Shown here: positions 37,091 to 48,761 of the stretch, piece by piece
Layout: the number at the start of each line of letters is the position of its first letter
How positions within the stretch are numbered: the first letter of the stretch is position 1
DNA from: Polytrichum commune
Taxonomy: Eukaryota; Streptophyta; Polytrichopsida; Polytrichales; Polytrichaceae
Direction: 5' to 3'
Length of the DNA stretch: 64,000 nucleotides
Assembly: GCA_950295325.1 (NCBI GenBank)
Contig: OX485805.1
Span: forward strand, 7,688,501-7,752,500
The notes under the pieces: model-generated
Told to the model about the DNA's origin: nothing
What the model saw: only the letters and a program-made list of their open reading frames with translations
Database searches by the model: none
Translations under genes and position numbers: made by a program

Positions 37091-38111
37091 AAACTTAGGA
37101 TTAAAAGCCGATGAAAGGCCAACAGAAGCTTAAAAGAAAAATTAAGCGAAACTTATGAGATTTACAAGATAGACAAAGAGATCATCGGAATTACATACGA
37201 ACTCAAGTAGGAACTTGAGGAACGGCCAAATCATTTACAAAGGCCAATCAAGTGGAGCTAATTAAAGATTGGAAAAAAGACTTAGAAAAGATTGTGATTT
37301 ACTTAAGAGAACTTATCATGAAACAAGCATTGTAAGAAGCCGGAAGAGGCTAGCTCTTTTGAATGAACAATCACAAAGATTTGTGTATAGTAACACTTTA
37401 GCTTAAAAAGGACTTGAGTTACCTTTCACTTGAGCAAGGTAAGTTATTCATTGTATTAGGCTAAGGTTTGTAAACCAAGGATTTCTACTCAAGCAAAGCC
37501 GCCGAATAGGCAAATTCCACATCTTGCCACCATGATACCTATACTAAGATTTCACGTCATTCCAATCTAAGGAAACTTAGGAATAGTAAGTTAAGGCGTT
37601 GAAATCTAACCAAGGATATCTCAGAGAATTCTACTTAATAGATCTTGAGAATTCGGAATTACACCTAAGTAAGGGAATGTGAACCTTGTGGACTAAGAAT
37701 AAAACCATAAGAGGAAAGGGGTACAATAATACATTAGCGAAGGAGTATGTTGGAATCTAAAAGAGATCTTGGTACAATAATCTGGGAATTGAAATGGAAT
37801 AAGAATATTTCATTATCATTCAAACCATGAAAGATATTGCATGTAAGGATAAGAGTTTCCTTTAAAACATTTAACCCTGACATTAGGATTTCGGGGAACA
37901 TAAACTTGCAAAATTAGGTCAACTACTCCTTGAGAGTTCAAAAGAGCATTAAGATTACATGTTACGAAATTAAGGTAACAGAGAGAATACAAACACCTTC
38001 ACAAGTATGAAAAGCTAAGATAATCTAATTTTGGTGGGAGTAACTTCCATGTAAACCGGTTCAGCAGCGGGTTACACCGTCTAAGGCTGAGGGTTGAAGG
38101 TGACCTCGACA

Positions 38112-41100
38112 AATACCCTCACATTCAATACTGACGCTACCACTATCAAACTTGCATCACATAAACAACCAAATTATTGCTCATCAAGATAATATTTCAC
38201 TTGTATTCAAATATAACATTGTCCAAGACTGAATCACTCAGTTCTTCTCTGTCTATTCCTACTTCTCCATCTCGGAGTTGCTAATAGCCCTCAGACTCTA
38301 TCACAAAGATCTAATGTCACTAAGCCTATTGCTAACACTGGGAGACTACGTCAAATTCTACGTTGGGAAAACACCCTGCCTGCTCCTTGCTCGCCTCTTC
38401 CTTATGACGACGAAGGAGGAGGAGTCGGTTAGAGGCTATAACCGCTTCTTGATGATGATGGCCTCCAATTGCCGCTCCCGACGTTGGGTAAAGTCTGATT
38501 GCCGGATGAATGTCATCAAATTTCAAAAATTGCCTAATTCAGCTAGGTGATAGCCAAAAATTGGTCTTACAACCTGCCATTGGTGCTCCTAGATTCTGAA
38601 GCACTATCTTTACAAATTGGAAGTTGGGTGGGTGTCATGGATTGCTTGCACACAAAAAAGTAATGCGGAGATGGGGATGTGTCCCAATTATTGAAAGCCT
38701 ACGATGAGGCAAAAGTGCCTCCCTCTTCTAAATTCAAAACCCGGTGTCCGCTAGTGTCAACACTTTCACCCTCAAGATATTGGTTCTTATCTTCACCGGC
38801 CACATGTTAAGTAATACCTTCCATTCCATAATATATTTATTTTTGCTGCCATTCACACAACACTTGATATCATCTTGGCAAAACCAAAATTTATGCTTCA
38901 CATTGTTGGTGGAAGGAAACTTCTTCTTCGACTCTTTGTATGTTGAAGATGAGATGCCATGTTTGCTAGTTCCGGATTTGGCATTCCACAAAGTCCATGT
39001 ATTGGCTTGCATTGCCTAACATTCTTTGGAAGAGTTGGGTGGACTAGGAAGTAGGGTAGTTAGTCTCTAACATTGATGTGCTATGTGCCACACCATGCTC
39101 TACAAAATTAAAAGACTCCTCTATACATGCTTAAGAATGGAATAGTTCGCTTTGTTAGGTCCACGTGAGTTGCATTCGGCATCAGGTCGCAAACCAAGGT
39201 TATGTTTGGTACCACCAAACAACTATGAGCCCTCTAAGGCACAATCCATGGTATTAAGAACTTCTACCCTTGGATAAGATGTCATGGCCTCCGCCAGTAG
39301 CTTTGGAGTTTCACACTTGGTAGTAGCCTTCAACTTCAACAATGTTGAATCAAGGCATTCACTAGTGGACCCACCTTTTAACCATGACCTGTAATTTTCA
39401 ATCTACATGAAGGCTTGGATCAAATCCTTCACTGTGGGTTCATATAGACAAACCATTTTGTTTCTAGATTGTTGCAACCACTTGTTGTGAACTTCTTCCG
39501 CAAGGTTGAATGTTGGCATTTATGCACATTCATCTATGGTCATGTCTTACATACACGATTAATCTTGGTCATGGAGGTTATATACAAAACACTATGTGTA
39601 TTAAGAGGTAACTATTGGACATATTGGACACCACTAACAAGACAAGTAAGAAAACAACAAAAAGGGGTGAAGAATGAATCACATGCCACCCTTTACAACC
39701 ATAATTCCAGCAAGGTCCCACATGTTCAATGCCATTGCAAAACCCAATGGCCGTTGAGGAACGCCAACACATTCCTTCCCTCAAAAAAATCTCACGACAT
39801 TTCCCTCCATACTTACATGTTTGATTTAAATTTGGACAAAAACTACACACTTCTTCATCCCAGCAGTCAAACCCGTAATCATTTTACTAATCCTACTACA
39901 CACTTCTAGGGGGATCCTATGTCTATGAACCTATTTTTTTCTACTGATTACTAAAATGAAGGAATTATTCACCACCCTATTTTACATATAATCATGTACA
40001 GAACATATTTCCAATGCTATGGTAGATCTAACGAACTTATAAATTTTACCCTATACAAATTAAATTGACATTATTTTTTTTAATCTCATATGGTTTTCTA
40101 AAATTCCAATAGTCACCACCCCGAGGAAGCCGGAGATGCATGGGTTGCTGCCCCACAAGTGTTGAACCCCTTTGTTGCAAATAATTTTGTTTAGTGTGCC
40201 TTCTTGGATTATAATGATTCTAAGAACAAGTAGATTTTGCAAGACCTTCAAAACACCTTAAAAAGCTTTGCTTTAAGGCCGCATGTTGTGTACGAAGGAA
40301 ATTTCATAGATAAATTACATATTGAGCCTTGAGAAACAAAGTCATATGATTCAATTTTGCTACGAATTGTATAAGAATATCAAAAAAAATGTTTTATGCA
40401 TGCTTTTCTCGCATGCCAGGATATCCATTTTAGGTTTGAACTATGTAGATGAACCTCTGAAGTAATTTGTAACAATATATCCTTCAATGTAAACAAACAT
40501 TTGCACATTGAAAGTCTTACATCTTAAGTCATATTGATTTGCAAAAAAAATAACCCTTGATCATTAATGGCTATCCGGAGTGTACGTTTAGAAACAAAGT
40601 AGGTCAAATTGAACATTCGTGGATGGCAACACATTGTGGTTTTGAAATGTCTACCTATTTGGGGATGGCCCAGGCGAGTGTATTAGGGCCGCTTAACACT
40701 TAGAGGCTAGGCCAATTCCCCTTGAGGCCGATTGCATGAAATTACAGCCCCTTTTGGGTTGGAGATCGGTCTCAACTACACATTATAAAAAGATTATAAT
40801 GGGGGCCAAATTTTCCATATGTAAAGGTCTTCGGGTCAAGAAGCTAGGCCGATTCAAAAAATCTAGCATAATCCAACGGATCTTGCATAATCTAGCATAG
40901 TGCCGTTCATATTTCCACATAATCCAATGGATATTGTTCGCTGAAAAAATCATATTTTATTGAAATGTGACATGGGCCCCAAGGCCGAGAATTGGCCCTC
41001 CATTTTGGGTACACCCAATTCAACGAGCTTGGGCCGTGTCATACCATGCATTTTTTAATATAAAAAATTCATACCACCAAATCGGCCGGGCCTCTAGGTG

Positions 41101-42978
41101 TAAAGAAGTTGGGGCCGATTTCAGCCTTTTGGCCAATCACAAGTGAGGGTTTTAAGACTCTTACACAACGAATTGGCCCGGCCTCTAGGTGTAAAGCGGC
41201 CCTTAGTGACTGTAGGGACTTGAAGAGTAGATTGAGGTATCTATGATGGGAACACAAAGTTCTCTCTCTAACTTTAAAAGAACTACACCGATATGTGCAA
41301 TTAGGTTGCCCTATGCTAATTTATTGTGATTCCACACTATTTGGAATATTGATTCCCGTAGGTAACAAATTACAAGAACTTTCATACGATGATTACTATA
41401 CAAATGAATAAACAAAGTTACAAGTTTTTTGTGATATGATTCTAATCCAAGGTAATTTGCATGGGTGAAGAGGCAACCTATTCACAAAGGCAACCTAATT
41501 GCTCAAATCAATGTACATCTTCTACACCTATTACTGAGGTCCACTATAATATTGTCATGCCACAATAATTTTGGTCAAAGTTTACACCCATGTCATTTTT
41601 GAGCCCACAATATTCTATGTTCAAATATATATATCAATCATTTCTACACAAACATGAAACACTATGGGCTGAAAAAAATAACTATCAATATAGCATCAAT
41701 TTCATGCCCAGAAAATCAACTTTTATTTTAATAGTATATCACTCTATGTATAGATATTCATACTTTATCCAAAAAAATTACCCACTCTAATTTTCAACCC
41801 ACAAAGAAAATATCAATGGGCCATGATAATTATTCTTACCCACACTAACTTTCAGCCCACAGTAATAGGTGTAGTTGCAAGTTTCCCTTTGTGTCAATAT
41901 ACTGCACAATGTGTTCACAAGCTCACAACATGTAAGACACAACCTTTGTGATGAGATTAAGGTGCCATAATACATGGCCGCCTGCGGGATGGTCCAATTT
42001 CTTTTAAAAGCCTTTGTGGTGATTCAAGAGCTTCACTTTTGAATTGTGCTGGTAATATCAATTGAAGTTACCAAGCACTTGAAACCAGTTGGGGTTCAGG
42101 GTTCAGGGTCACTTCACAGACAAGACTGAGAGCCCGTGACCATTACACTTCAAGCACTCTCATTGGTGGAAAAGGCGGAGCCGGTCCAAGTTCGTTTCAC
42201 ACTACACTTGAGGGACCAACATAGTATGTGAATGCAAGATGGATGTAAAGTCTACATGGACTCCTACATGGCATCGAATGGATCATGTTTCATGGTCACT
42301 TGGACTATTTTCAAAAACCACCTCTTGGAGGCAGGTCTAACGCAAAACCGGGAGACCACGGCACTCCGAACGCTCACAACCGTTGGTTTATTCTATTTTA
42401 CTATGTGTGAAGACCCGCATGATTAGAAATCCATTGAAATTGCATTTGGTTGAGGGCCCGGTCACATATGACTTCACACTACACTTGAGGGTCCGTGACC
42501 GCACTGCATGATTGTGGAGGTGTGTTGGGACGGCCTTTGGACACTTTCTTTTGGGCTCTCACAATTCATGGTCACGGCTCGTGGCTCGTGTGTGAAGTGG
42601 CCCTCAGACTCAGTGTCAAATTCCAAAATTCTGAAAGTTTCATAAAATGTCTCACAGACCTTGAAGAAAATATCACATGTCGGGAGAGAGAGAGAGAGAG
42701 AGAGAGTCTTAAAAGGACTTTTATAGGCTTTTCTCTGCACTGTCAGTCTGTCGTACTGTGCTGGCCTGTTCAAAATATATTTCTCAGTGACATCATAATG
42801 CCGAGTCATAAGAACACGCCAAACCATCAATTTATAATGTAAAGGCCGGAGGGAAGGATTACAATAATGAATGGAGCAAAACATCGACGTGCATGTCTCA
42901 GAGATGTGTTATGAAAGCATCATCTCAAAGGCTTTTTCGAAACCTTGTCACCAACAATAAGTTATGTGGCACCACCAA
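38112..42978. other. Unrecognised intergenic DNA, possible degraded coding traces
   Basis: No supportable gene. A minus-strand stretch at about 38734-39440 gives several coding-like peptides broken by stops (for example around 38734-39012) that I cannot assign. A pair of direct repeats (GGCCTCTAGGTGTAAAG) lies at about 41090 and 41180, and TTCACACTACACTTGAGGG occurs near 42197 and 42474. A GA microsatellite lies at about 42682-42705. Confidence 0.4.
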
Positions 42979-44089
42979 AAGATTACAACCAGTGCAAGCT
43001 TTAAGGATAATCAACACACTAAGGCTATAACACAGGATATCGCCTAACTTGTCATGCGTTGCTTTATGTATTAACGGTGTGAATGTTTTTGAGATGAGTT
43101 GCTAGGTTTTCCAAAAGATGAAGATGATGACTACTAGCTCTGCAACACTTGCATGATGGTTGTAAGTTAATTAAAGAGAACTTAAATTTTGAATTACCGC
43201 AATCATGATTTATGACGATCAAAGACTATGCGGTCACTAAAACGACATTACCCTGGACTTCGTCTTGACTATAAGCCATTGACTACTTGCCAAGCTTTTG
43301 AGCTTCACGACAGAAATAAGTCAAGACATAGAGTGATAGAAAATTCCCTAAAGATAGGACGGAATCACTCACGACGGAAGGATCACTAATGACCCCTTGA
43401 AAGAGGAATAAATTAATATGAATGAGAGTATGTAATGGGAATTACCCCGTATTGTTATTAGATACCTTAATCCAATGTGACATAAACCCTTATAAACACC
43501 AGCTCAGTCTTCCTTGAGGATTAGTTCCCTGGGTTGTTGTTTTAAGAAATAGCAAAAACCTAACTACACATATTATGTACCACTTTTACATAATATGCCA
43601 CATGTTACGACCTATTGCTTCTAGCACACTGGCAGTGGGTTACAAAGACCAATGGGCAAAGACTAGGTCATCAAGGTCGGGTGCTAGGGTTTTTATGTTG
43701 TCGGAGTGTGTACATGTTTTCCGCATAGAACAAGGTTGGGCCCCACATGTTGCCACAGCTGGAGGCGGCCGGTTTGCCCCTCACCTTTTACAAACCTTAG
43801 TGCATATAATGTGAGGGGGTTCTTGCAGGACTCTTCAGCATGAGGTTGATCCCACATGTTTGGGTTTTAATAGCATGTAGAAAGTAATATGAGCGGTAAA
43901 TATTAGAGATTAGAAGGTTTCATGGCGTGGTAACCCAAGAAAACAACAGGCGGAGAGAGATGGATCCCCTCTTTAACACTTGTTCCACTACAAGCCGACC
44001 CACCCAAATTATTTTAAAATACTTACAAGAAATCTTGATAGTTTTTATGGTTAACTTTGAGCAGGTAGAACGTGAGCAATAGGCAGGTA

Positions 44090-44875
44090 TAGTCTACCCT
44101 CTATAAATGTTAACCCTCGGGAGTGGATCAAAGTTAACATTTATAGAGGTGTTAACAGTTAACAATTAACAATTATAAAATAACTTTTTTGAGCAATTAT
44201 ATACAAATCTTAACATTTATAAATATAAGCAATTGTGAAGAGTCCTTGTGAGAGAATACCATTCATAAAATTGCAAACCCAATCAAAACTTTATTCAATA
44301 TCAAGTCTACAAATCACGGGTGAAGTATGAATCAATGGTTCTTTGGTGAGATTCATCTGCATGCACAACTTGCAAATATTTCTTAATCTGCACCAACAAA
44401 CCCACATACTTGGACACATCACATGAACGTGATTCCATGTACCTTCTAATGGTACCAAAACTAGATTGCAAGTCACTATAAGATGGAATGGGTTCCACCT
44501 CACACTCCTCTCCCTCACAATCATCATCTGAAACATTAGAAGTCCCACCAATAGAGCCTAAAACATCCCATACATCCTCTTCAGTGACCTCATATGGATT
44601 GTTCAAATCAAAGTCTAATTCGTATTGCACATACTCTTGTGCCTCCATTCTTGAACTTCCATCACTAGAATTATTAGTAGCCATACTTAGTTCATATTAT
44701 GGTTGTATTTCATTCGTTAACATTTATAGAGTCAAATTTACAAAGAAGGGAGTACCATTTTGTTAACAGTTAACACGTTTAACATTTATAGTGTGCAATA
44801 TGTGGGGAGTAGAAGAAAGTTAACATTTAGAGAGGGTTAACACTTATAGGTGTAACATTTATAGAGGGTGGACTG
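44090..44875 (-). mobile_element. pogo-like (Tc1/mariner group) transposon, internally deleted, 786 bp
   Basis: Inserted at TA (44088-44089 and 44876-44877); the other duplication copy is intact at the matching site near 10616. The termini are inverted: TAGTCTACCCTCTATAAATG at the left and, read inward from the right, CAGTCCACCCTCTATAAATG. CAGT plus a CCTCTATAA core and TA duplication is the pogo/Tigger signature. Subterminal TTAACATTTATAG motifs recur. It encodes only a C-terminal transposase remnant, so it would need an autonomous helper. Confidence 0.88.
44307..44684 (-). CDS. pogo transposase C-terminal remnant with a PIP box
   Basis: A 125-residue acidic protein from an ATG to a stop inside the pogo-like element. 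No DDE catalytic domain or DNA-binding helix-turn-helix is present. Acidic stretches (DDDCEGEECEVE) are typical of transposase tails in this group. The C-terminus carries QRTIDSYF, which fits the PCNA-interacting (PIP) consensus Q-x-x-I/L/M-x-x-F/Y-F/Y. Drosophila pogo transposase is known to bind PCNA through such a box. Whether this remnant is translated is unknown. The element's AT-rich flanks could hold a promoter, but none is certain. Confidence 0.68.
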   Translation of the reverse strand: MATNNSSDGSSRMEAQEYVQYELDFDLNNPYEVTEEDVWDVLGSIGGTSNVSDDDCEGEECEVEPIPSYSDLQSSFGTIRRYMESRSCDVSKYVGLLVQIKKYLQVVHADESHQRTIDSYFTRDL

Positions 44876-45306
44876 TAATGAGATTAGAAGGTTGCAAGGA
44901 GACAACCCTAGATAATTACAGACAAAGAGAACTAGGTCTCCTCTAGGCACTGCAATACTTGTCTCGTTGTAGGCCAACAAGGCCAAGCTTTACAAGTTGT
45001 CATGTTTTAGGTTCTTGAAAGAAACATCAACCCCACATATTTGGATTATTTAAATAATAATAAGTCTGAACAAATTCATGAAATTTTTTGAGCAATTTCA
45101 AAATCTTTTATAAAAAAATATGTTCCTCTCTATGAAAGACAAAAGTTGCAGAGTCAGCAACCCAAAAAAAGGGCGGGCAGAGAGGGTTGCGGTGCATTGG
45201 ACTAGACTGCCATCAGGGATAACACGAAGGGACTCGACAGTGCAGCTCAAGAGCATAGAATTTGAGAAATGCATGGATGTTAGGTATTTTCTGCGTAAAT
45301 AATTAC

Positions 45307-45850
45307 GGGAAATGTCACAAATAAAACTGTCACAAGCTACGACGAGTCGTGAAATAACATTGAAAGTAAGCTACCAAGAGAGAAGCTGAAGTGGCGATCC
45401 TTTCTGCTGTTATGAAAGTCTGTAATGGTGACAACCGGAAACCATTGGAACAGCCAAAGCACAAAGTTCTTAGAAAATCCATCACCATTACAAAATGATG
45501 CATACTCTAAGAATATCTTGTGGCAAATGATGCTCCATTCAAGCATGACACGAAGAGGTTGACTTGATGCAGCTCAAGAATGTAGCAGTTTCAGAATTCA
45601 AGGACGTGGTTTCCTTCTCTGAGCATGTAGGAAATGTGTCACAAACAAAACTGTGACAAATTACAGCATTGGATTCTCAACTTGAAGTAATTACAAAGAG
45701 AGAAAGAAGTGGCAATCCTTGCTCCTAAGAGAGTCTCTAATGGCGAGAGGCGAAACCACTGGAACAAAAAGAAGAAATTCTTGCAAAATCCATCACCATC
45801 GAAAACCGATGCATACTCGAAGAACATTTGATGATGGTTAGATGCTCTCC
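45307..45850. repeat. Tandem duplication, copy 2 equivalent of 11050-11590
   Basis: Same paired units as in duplication copy 1, inherited with the segment. Confidence 0.6.
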
Positions 45851-46425
45851 AACTCCTGCACCGAATGTATCGTTCATGTAGGACTTAGGTCTTGCCTCAT
45901 CACAAGAATCAGTAAAACTGCTCCTCACGGCAGTTGATTGGTGCAACCTGCCAGACACCTTACAAAATCGTTCTCTCTAGTGCATCCTGATCGTCTGCAA
46001 ACATGACACCCCGAAGAAACATCACAGTAGATCTCAGTACTGCATCTGGGAAATTTGTTGCTTCGAAGCGAACTAGATCCAGGACCGTTGGCGACATAAA
46101 ACCTTGTGACGTAAATTGACCAAATTCGACTCCAGCAAGCAATCAAGGGGTGTCAAGTCTCTGCGCAGTCTACGAGATCTGCATTGAGTCTACAAGCAGT
46201 CTTGTCGTTAGACCACTCCTGGCACTCCCGTGAGCAAGAACACGAGATCTTTTAATACACGACACGCCGAAGAAACAGCAATGAGATCTCGGTCCTGCAT
46301 CTTCAAATTTTGGCGCTTCTAAACAAATTAGATCCAAACCTGTTGGATCTAATTAAGCCGAAATAGAGAAAATCGGACTCCAGCAAGAAAAGGAATCCAG
46401 GGGGATCAGGTCGCACTGATCAACT

Positions 46426-46839
46426 TCAATGCTGCACTCTGTGCGCAGCACTGAGTTGACAAGTAGTCTTGTGGATAGGCCACTCCTTCTGGCACTCCTG
46501 AAATGAGTAATGCTCTCCGCACTGCTTGCACTGTAAGCTAGCCTCCTCCTTGCAATGCTCACACCTAGGCTTCGCATTGGGAGTCACCTTCATCTCGTAA
46601 TCGTCCAGCAAACTCATCCCTGCGCCTCCGAAGCTCTCCATGAAATCACCGAAATGGCCCTCCCTCTTCTCATCGTTCTCCGACATCCGCATGTTGATCT
46701 TGAATCCCTACTTCGCAAGCATATCGAAAAATCCTCCCATCGTCTTCGGTTTCCGATCCTCCGGCACCTTGTCCTGGCTGGCCACCTCTTTCAGCTTCTC
46801 CAGGTCACGAGCACTCAAAGCCTCCCATCTTTGAAGCAC
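46426..46839 (-). pseudogene. MYND zinc-finger reading frame, broken and deleted (copy 2)
   Basis: Paralogue of 12171-12701 with the same in-frame TAG (46708-46710), the same missing zinc-ligand Cys (HYSFQEC), and an extra 117-bp (39-codon) in-frame deletion that removes most of the N-terminal charged region. Small substitutions in the finger (CEHCKEE against CDHCKKE) leave the remaining zinc ligands intact. The retained finger frame from the ATG at 46692 is still open for 88 codons. As in copy 1, no ATG opens the upstream half. Confidence 0.72.
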
Positions 46840-47258
46840 ATTGCGAACTCCGAGGACGCAGAATTGCCAACAAGAACCTCAAATTGTGTCTGTCGAGATT
46901 GAATTGTGTTCTGATCATCGCCACTTGAACCCTAAAGCTCTGCTTGCTGATGAAAGTTGCCAAAGGAATGTGCAGATTGCGGCAAGGCTTCGTCACCAAG
47001 TTTCTCTCTTTATTGGCTAATTTCTCTTTATAAAGTATAGGGCCCTATTGTGTGCAACTTCCAACTCCACACATAATTCTAAGGTGGGTGTTATTTGGTT
47101 CGTTTTTCATGTTCTCCAAAGAAAAGAAAAAGAAAATATAACGCCCGTATATTTCATACCGGCGTGAATGTGAGCCCGTTAACCCTGTACTGATCACGGT
47201 TCATGTGATGCAATATAGGGCGTTATGCCTCTTTTGGGAGGTGGGCTCTGGTGTAGTG

Positions 47259-47852
47259 CTAGCTTGCCCCCACCCTAAGGTGGGGGGACGGGGGTTTGTT
47301 TATTGTCAAGTTTCCTTTTGTTAAGACCAAGTAAGTAAGGTATTTGATGGCATTTTGGTGTATGTTTTTCATGAGATTTTTGATGTGAGTTTTGGGGATT
47401 TTTAGCTCTATTAGTTGTTCAATGGGGCTCTCATGTATAGCTCCTCTTACTCCAGCTGTAATGGTAATGAGGGGGTTTGTTTTCCATCCGGTGTTCCTTA
47501 GTGTGGCGATTAGTGGGTCATATTTGGTGTGTTTGTGTGTGCGGGCTTGTTCGGGGAATCTGTCATGGCAGTATGTGAATTCGATGAATTGTATGGTGTA
47601 GTTGGGGGAGGGTAGTATAGGTGTTTGTGTTTGATTAGGTGCTCCAATGATGCACATTATGTCAGGGCTTAATTTGGCCTGACATTGGCATGTTCCTTGT
47701 GTACATGTGCATTTAAGAAGCCATTCTGGGATTGTTTGGTTTGGGGGTTGATTAATGAGTTTGCCTGCATTGGTCAGGGTGTAGTATCGGGTGTTTTTAT
47801 TGGCTTGTAGGGTATGGGCGATGAGGTGGATTGCTTTGTTGTGTCTTGCAAT
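47259..47852 (-). pseudogene. Retroelement C-terminus: restriction-like endonuclease (RLE)
   Basis: The reading frame continues that of the RNase H/CCHC part after a single TGA at 47853-47855. It opens with ARHN, then a Cys-rich stretch (CTCTQGTCQCQ), a PD step in SPDIMCII, an EFT step in IQFIEFTYCHDR, and a KY in KHTKYDPL. This order (R-H-N/D, P-D, D/E-x-T, K) is that of the PD-(D/E)XK nuclease of R2-type non-LTR retrotransposons, which nicks the target for reverse transcription. About 100 residues follow to the stop at 47259. It is the 3' end of the element, and its poly(A) or tail is not obvious at 47115-47258. Confidence 0.75.
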
Positions 47853-47855
47853 TCA

Positions 47856-48761
47856 TAATCCTTTTAGGTATGGGTGTTCGCATGTTGATAGTAGGTGGGG
47901 CCATGTGTCCCTATCGTTGGTATGGCATAGTGTACAATTGGGGTTTTGGTATTTGAGGGGCCAAAAGATATTTTTCCTATGGTTGCCCATATATTGGGCG
48001 TATCTAAATTTTAGAGTTTGGGTAACTTGTGTGTCTGGTATTTTGTCGTCTTTCCAAAAGTGGTTGGAGAGTTTTTGGTTGATTTGGTCATTTGATAGCC
48101 ACTTATCTACATATGGGATTTTTTGTCTTGCTGATGTGGTTACTCGGTTTACGTGTTTTTTCGTTATAAATGTGTGGAGGTTGCGAATGGCCCTGTCGTG
48201 TGTGGCAATAGGGGAGCTTGCTAGCCAATAAGGATTAGAGTGGGCTATGTGGATGCATGGTGTTTCTTTTGGTTTGTCTTTGAGTGTTCCTTCATTGGCT
48301 AGTATGTCTGCCTTTTCATTTCCATTGATTCCCGTGTGTGCTCGTACTTTGTGTATGTATATCTTATATGGGGTCCAATATATTTGATGTATGATAGCTG
48401 CTATAAGTAATTTGTCTGGATGGTGATGTTGAGATGTTGGGTGTTGTATGTGGTTGTTGATTAGGTAGATGTTGTTAAGGCTGTCTGTGAATATATGTGT
48501 GTCTTTTTGGATGATTTGGATCGTTTTAATAGCGATAAGTATGGCATTGAGCTCTGCTCTTAGAATGTTTTGGTACCCGGGTAACCTTTCGGATATTTGG
48601 GTGTTGTTGTTGGGACTATATACCCCTGAGCCCGCGGTGTTACCCTCTATTTGGCCTTCGGAGTTTTTAGAGGGTGGGATAAATGATCCATATGTACATA
48701 TGCATTGTTGTGGGTGATATTTAAGAGGGTGTATGCGGGTATATGTGGGAGGTAGTGGTGG
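47856..48761 (-). pseudogene. Retroelement RNase H domain and CCHC zinc knuckle
   Basis: In transcript order: a proline-rich linker, then CTYGSFIPP, ILRAELNAIL, HIFTDSLNNIYL, and KVRAHTGINGNEKADILANEG, which is the RNase H type 1 fold with its D/E/D/D-type active-site steps. The first Asp (TDGS in family members) is Tyr here (codon 48690-48692), so catalysis should be lost. A connecting region then leads to CTLCHTNDRDTWPHLLSTC, a CX2CX9HX4C knuckle like that between RT and nuclease in R2-type elements. RNase H removes RNA from the RNA-DNA hybrid. The frame is open throughout this part. Confidence 0.82.

Larger units (their letters stand above)
34068..38111 (+). mobile_element. LTR-LTR element lacking an internal region (4044 bp)
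   Basis: The unit is flanked by a perfect 5-bp duplication AATAC (34063-34067 and 38112-38116), begins TGTGTGATTG and ends GACCTCGACA. It consists of two diverged LTRs placed head to tail, 34068-36255 and 36256-38111. Both finish with the same block of about 120 bases (TTTTGGTGGGAGTAACTTCC, then GGTTACACCGTCTAAG, then AAGGTGACC) and both contain a TATA box followed by a shared CAAGTT...ACACTTCATTT start region. No gag or pol sequence lies between them. The 36317-36787 open frame is GC-rich LTR repeat, not a gene. Confidence 0.78.
42979..47114. repeat. Segmental duplication 1, copy 2
   Basis: Same-orientation copy of 9133-12979. Private features are the pogo-like insertion (44090-44875) and a 117-bp in-frame deletion in the MYND reading frame. 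It lacks the SINE, having a single TGTACCACTTTTA near 43577. Confidence 0.93.

Noticed and set aside
38734-39440. Coding-like minus-strand peptides
   Set aside because: Broken by several stops and not assignable to a family, so not called as a gene.
47791-48231. 146-codon plus-strand frame
   Set aside because: Antisense to the RNase H/CCHC region of the retroelement; its Trp/Cys-rich translation matches no family.
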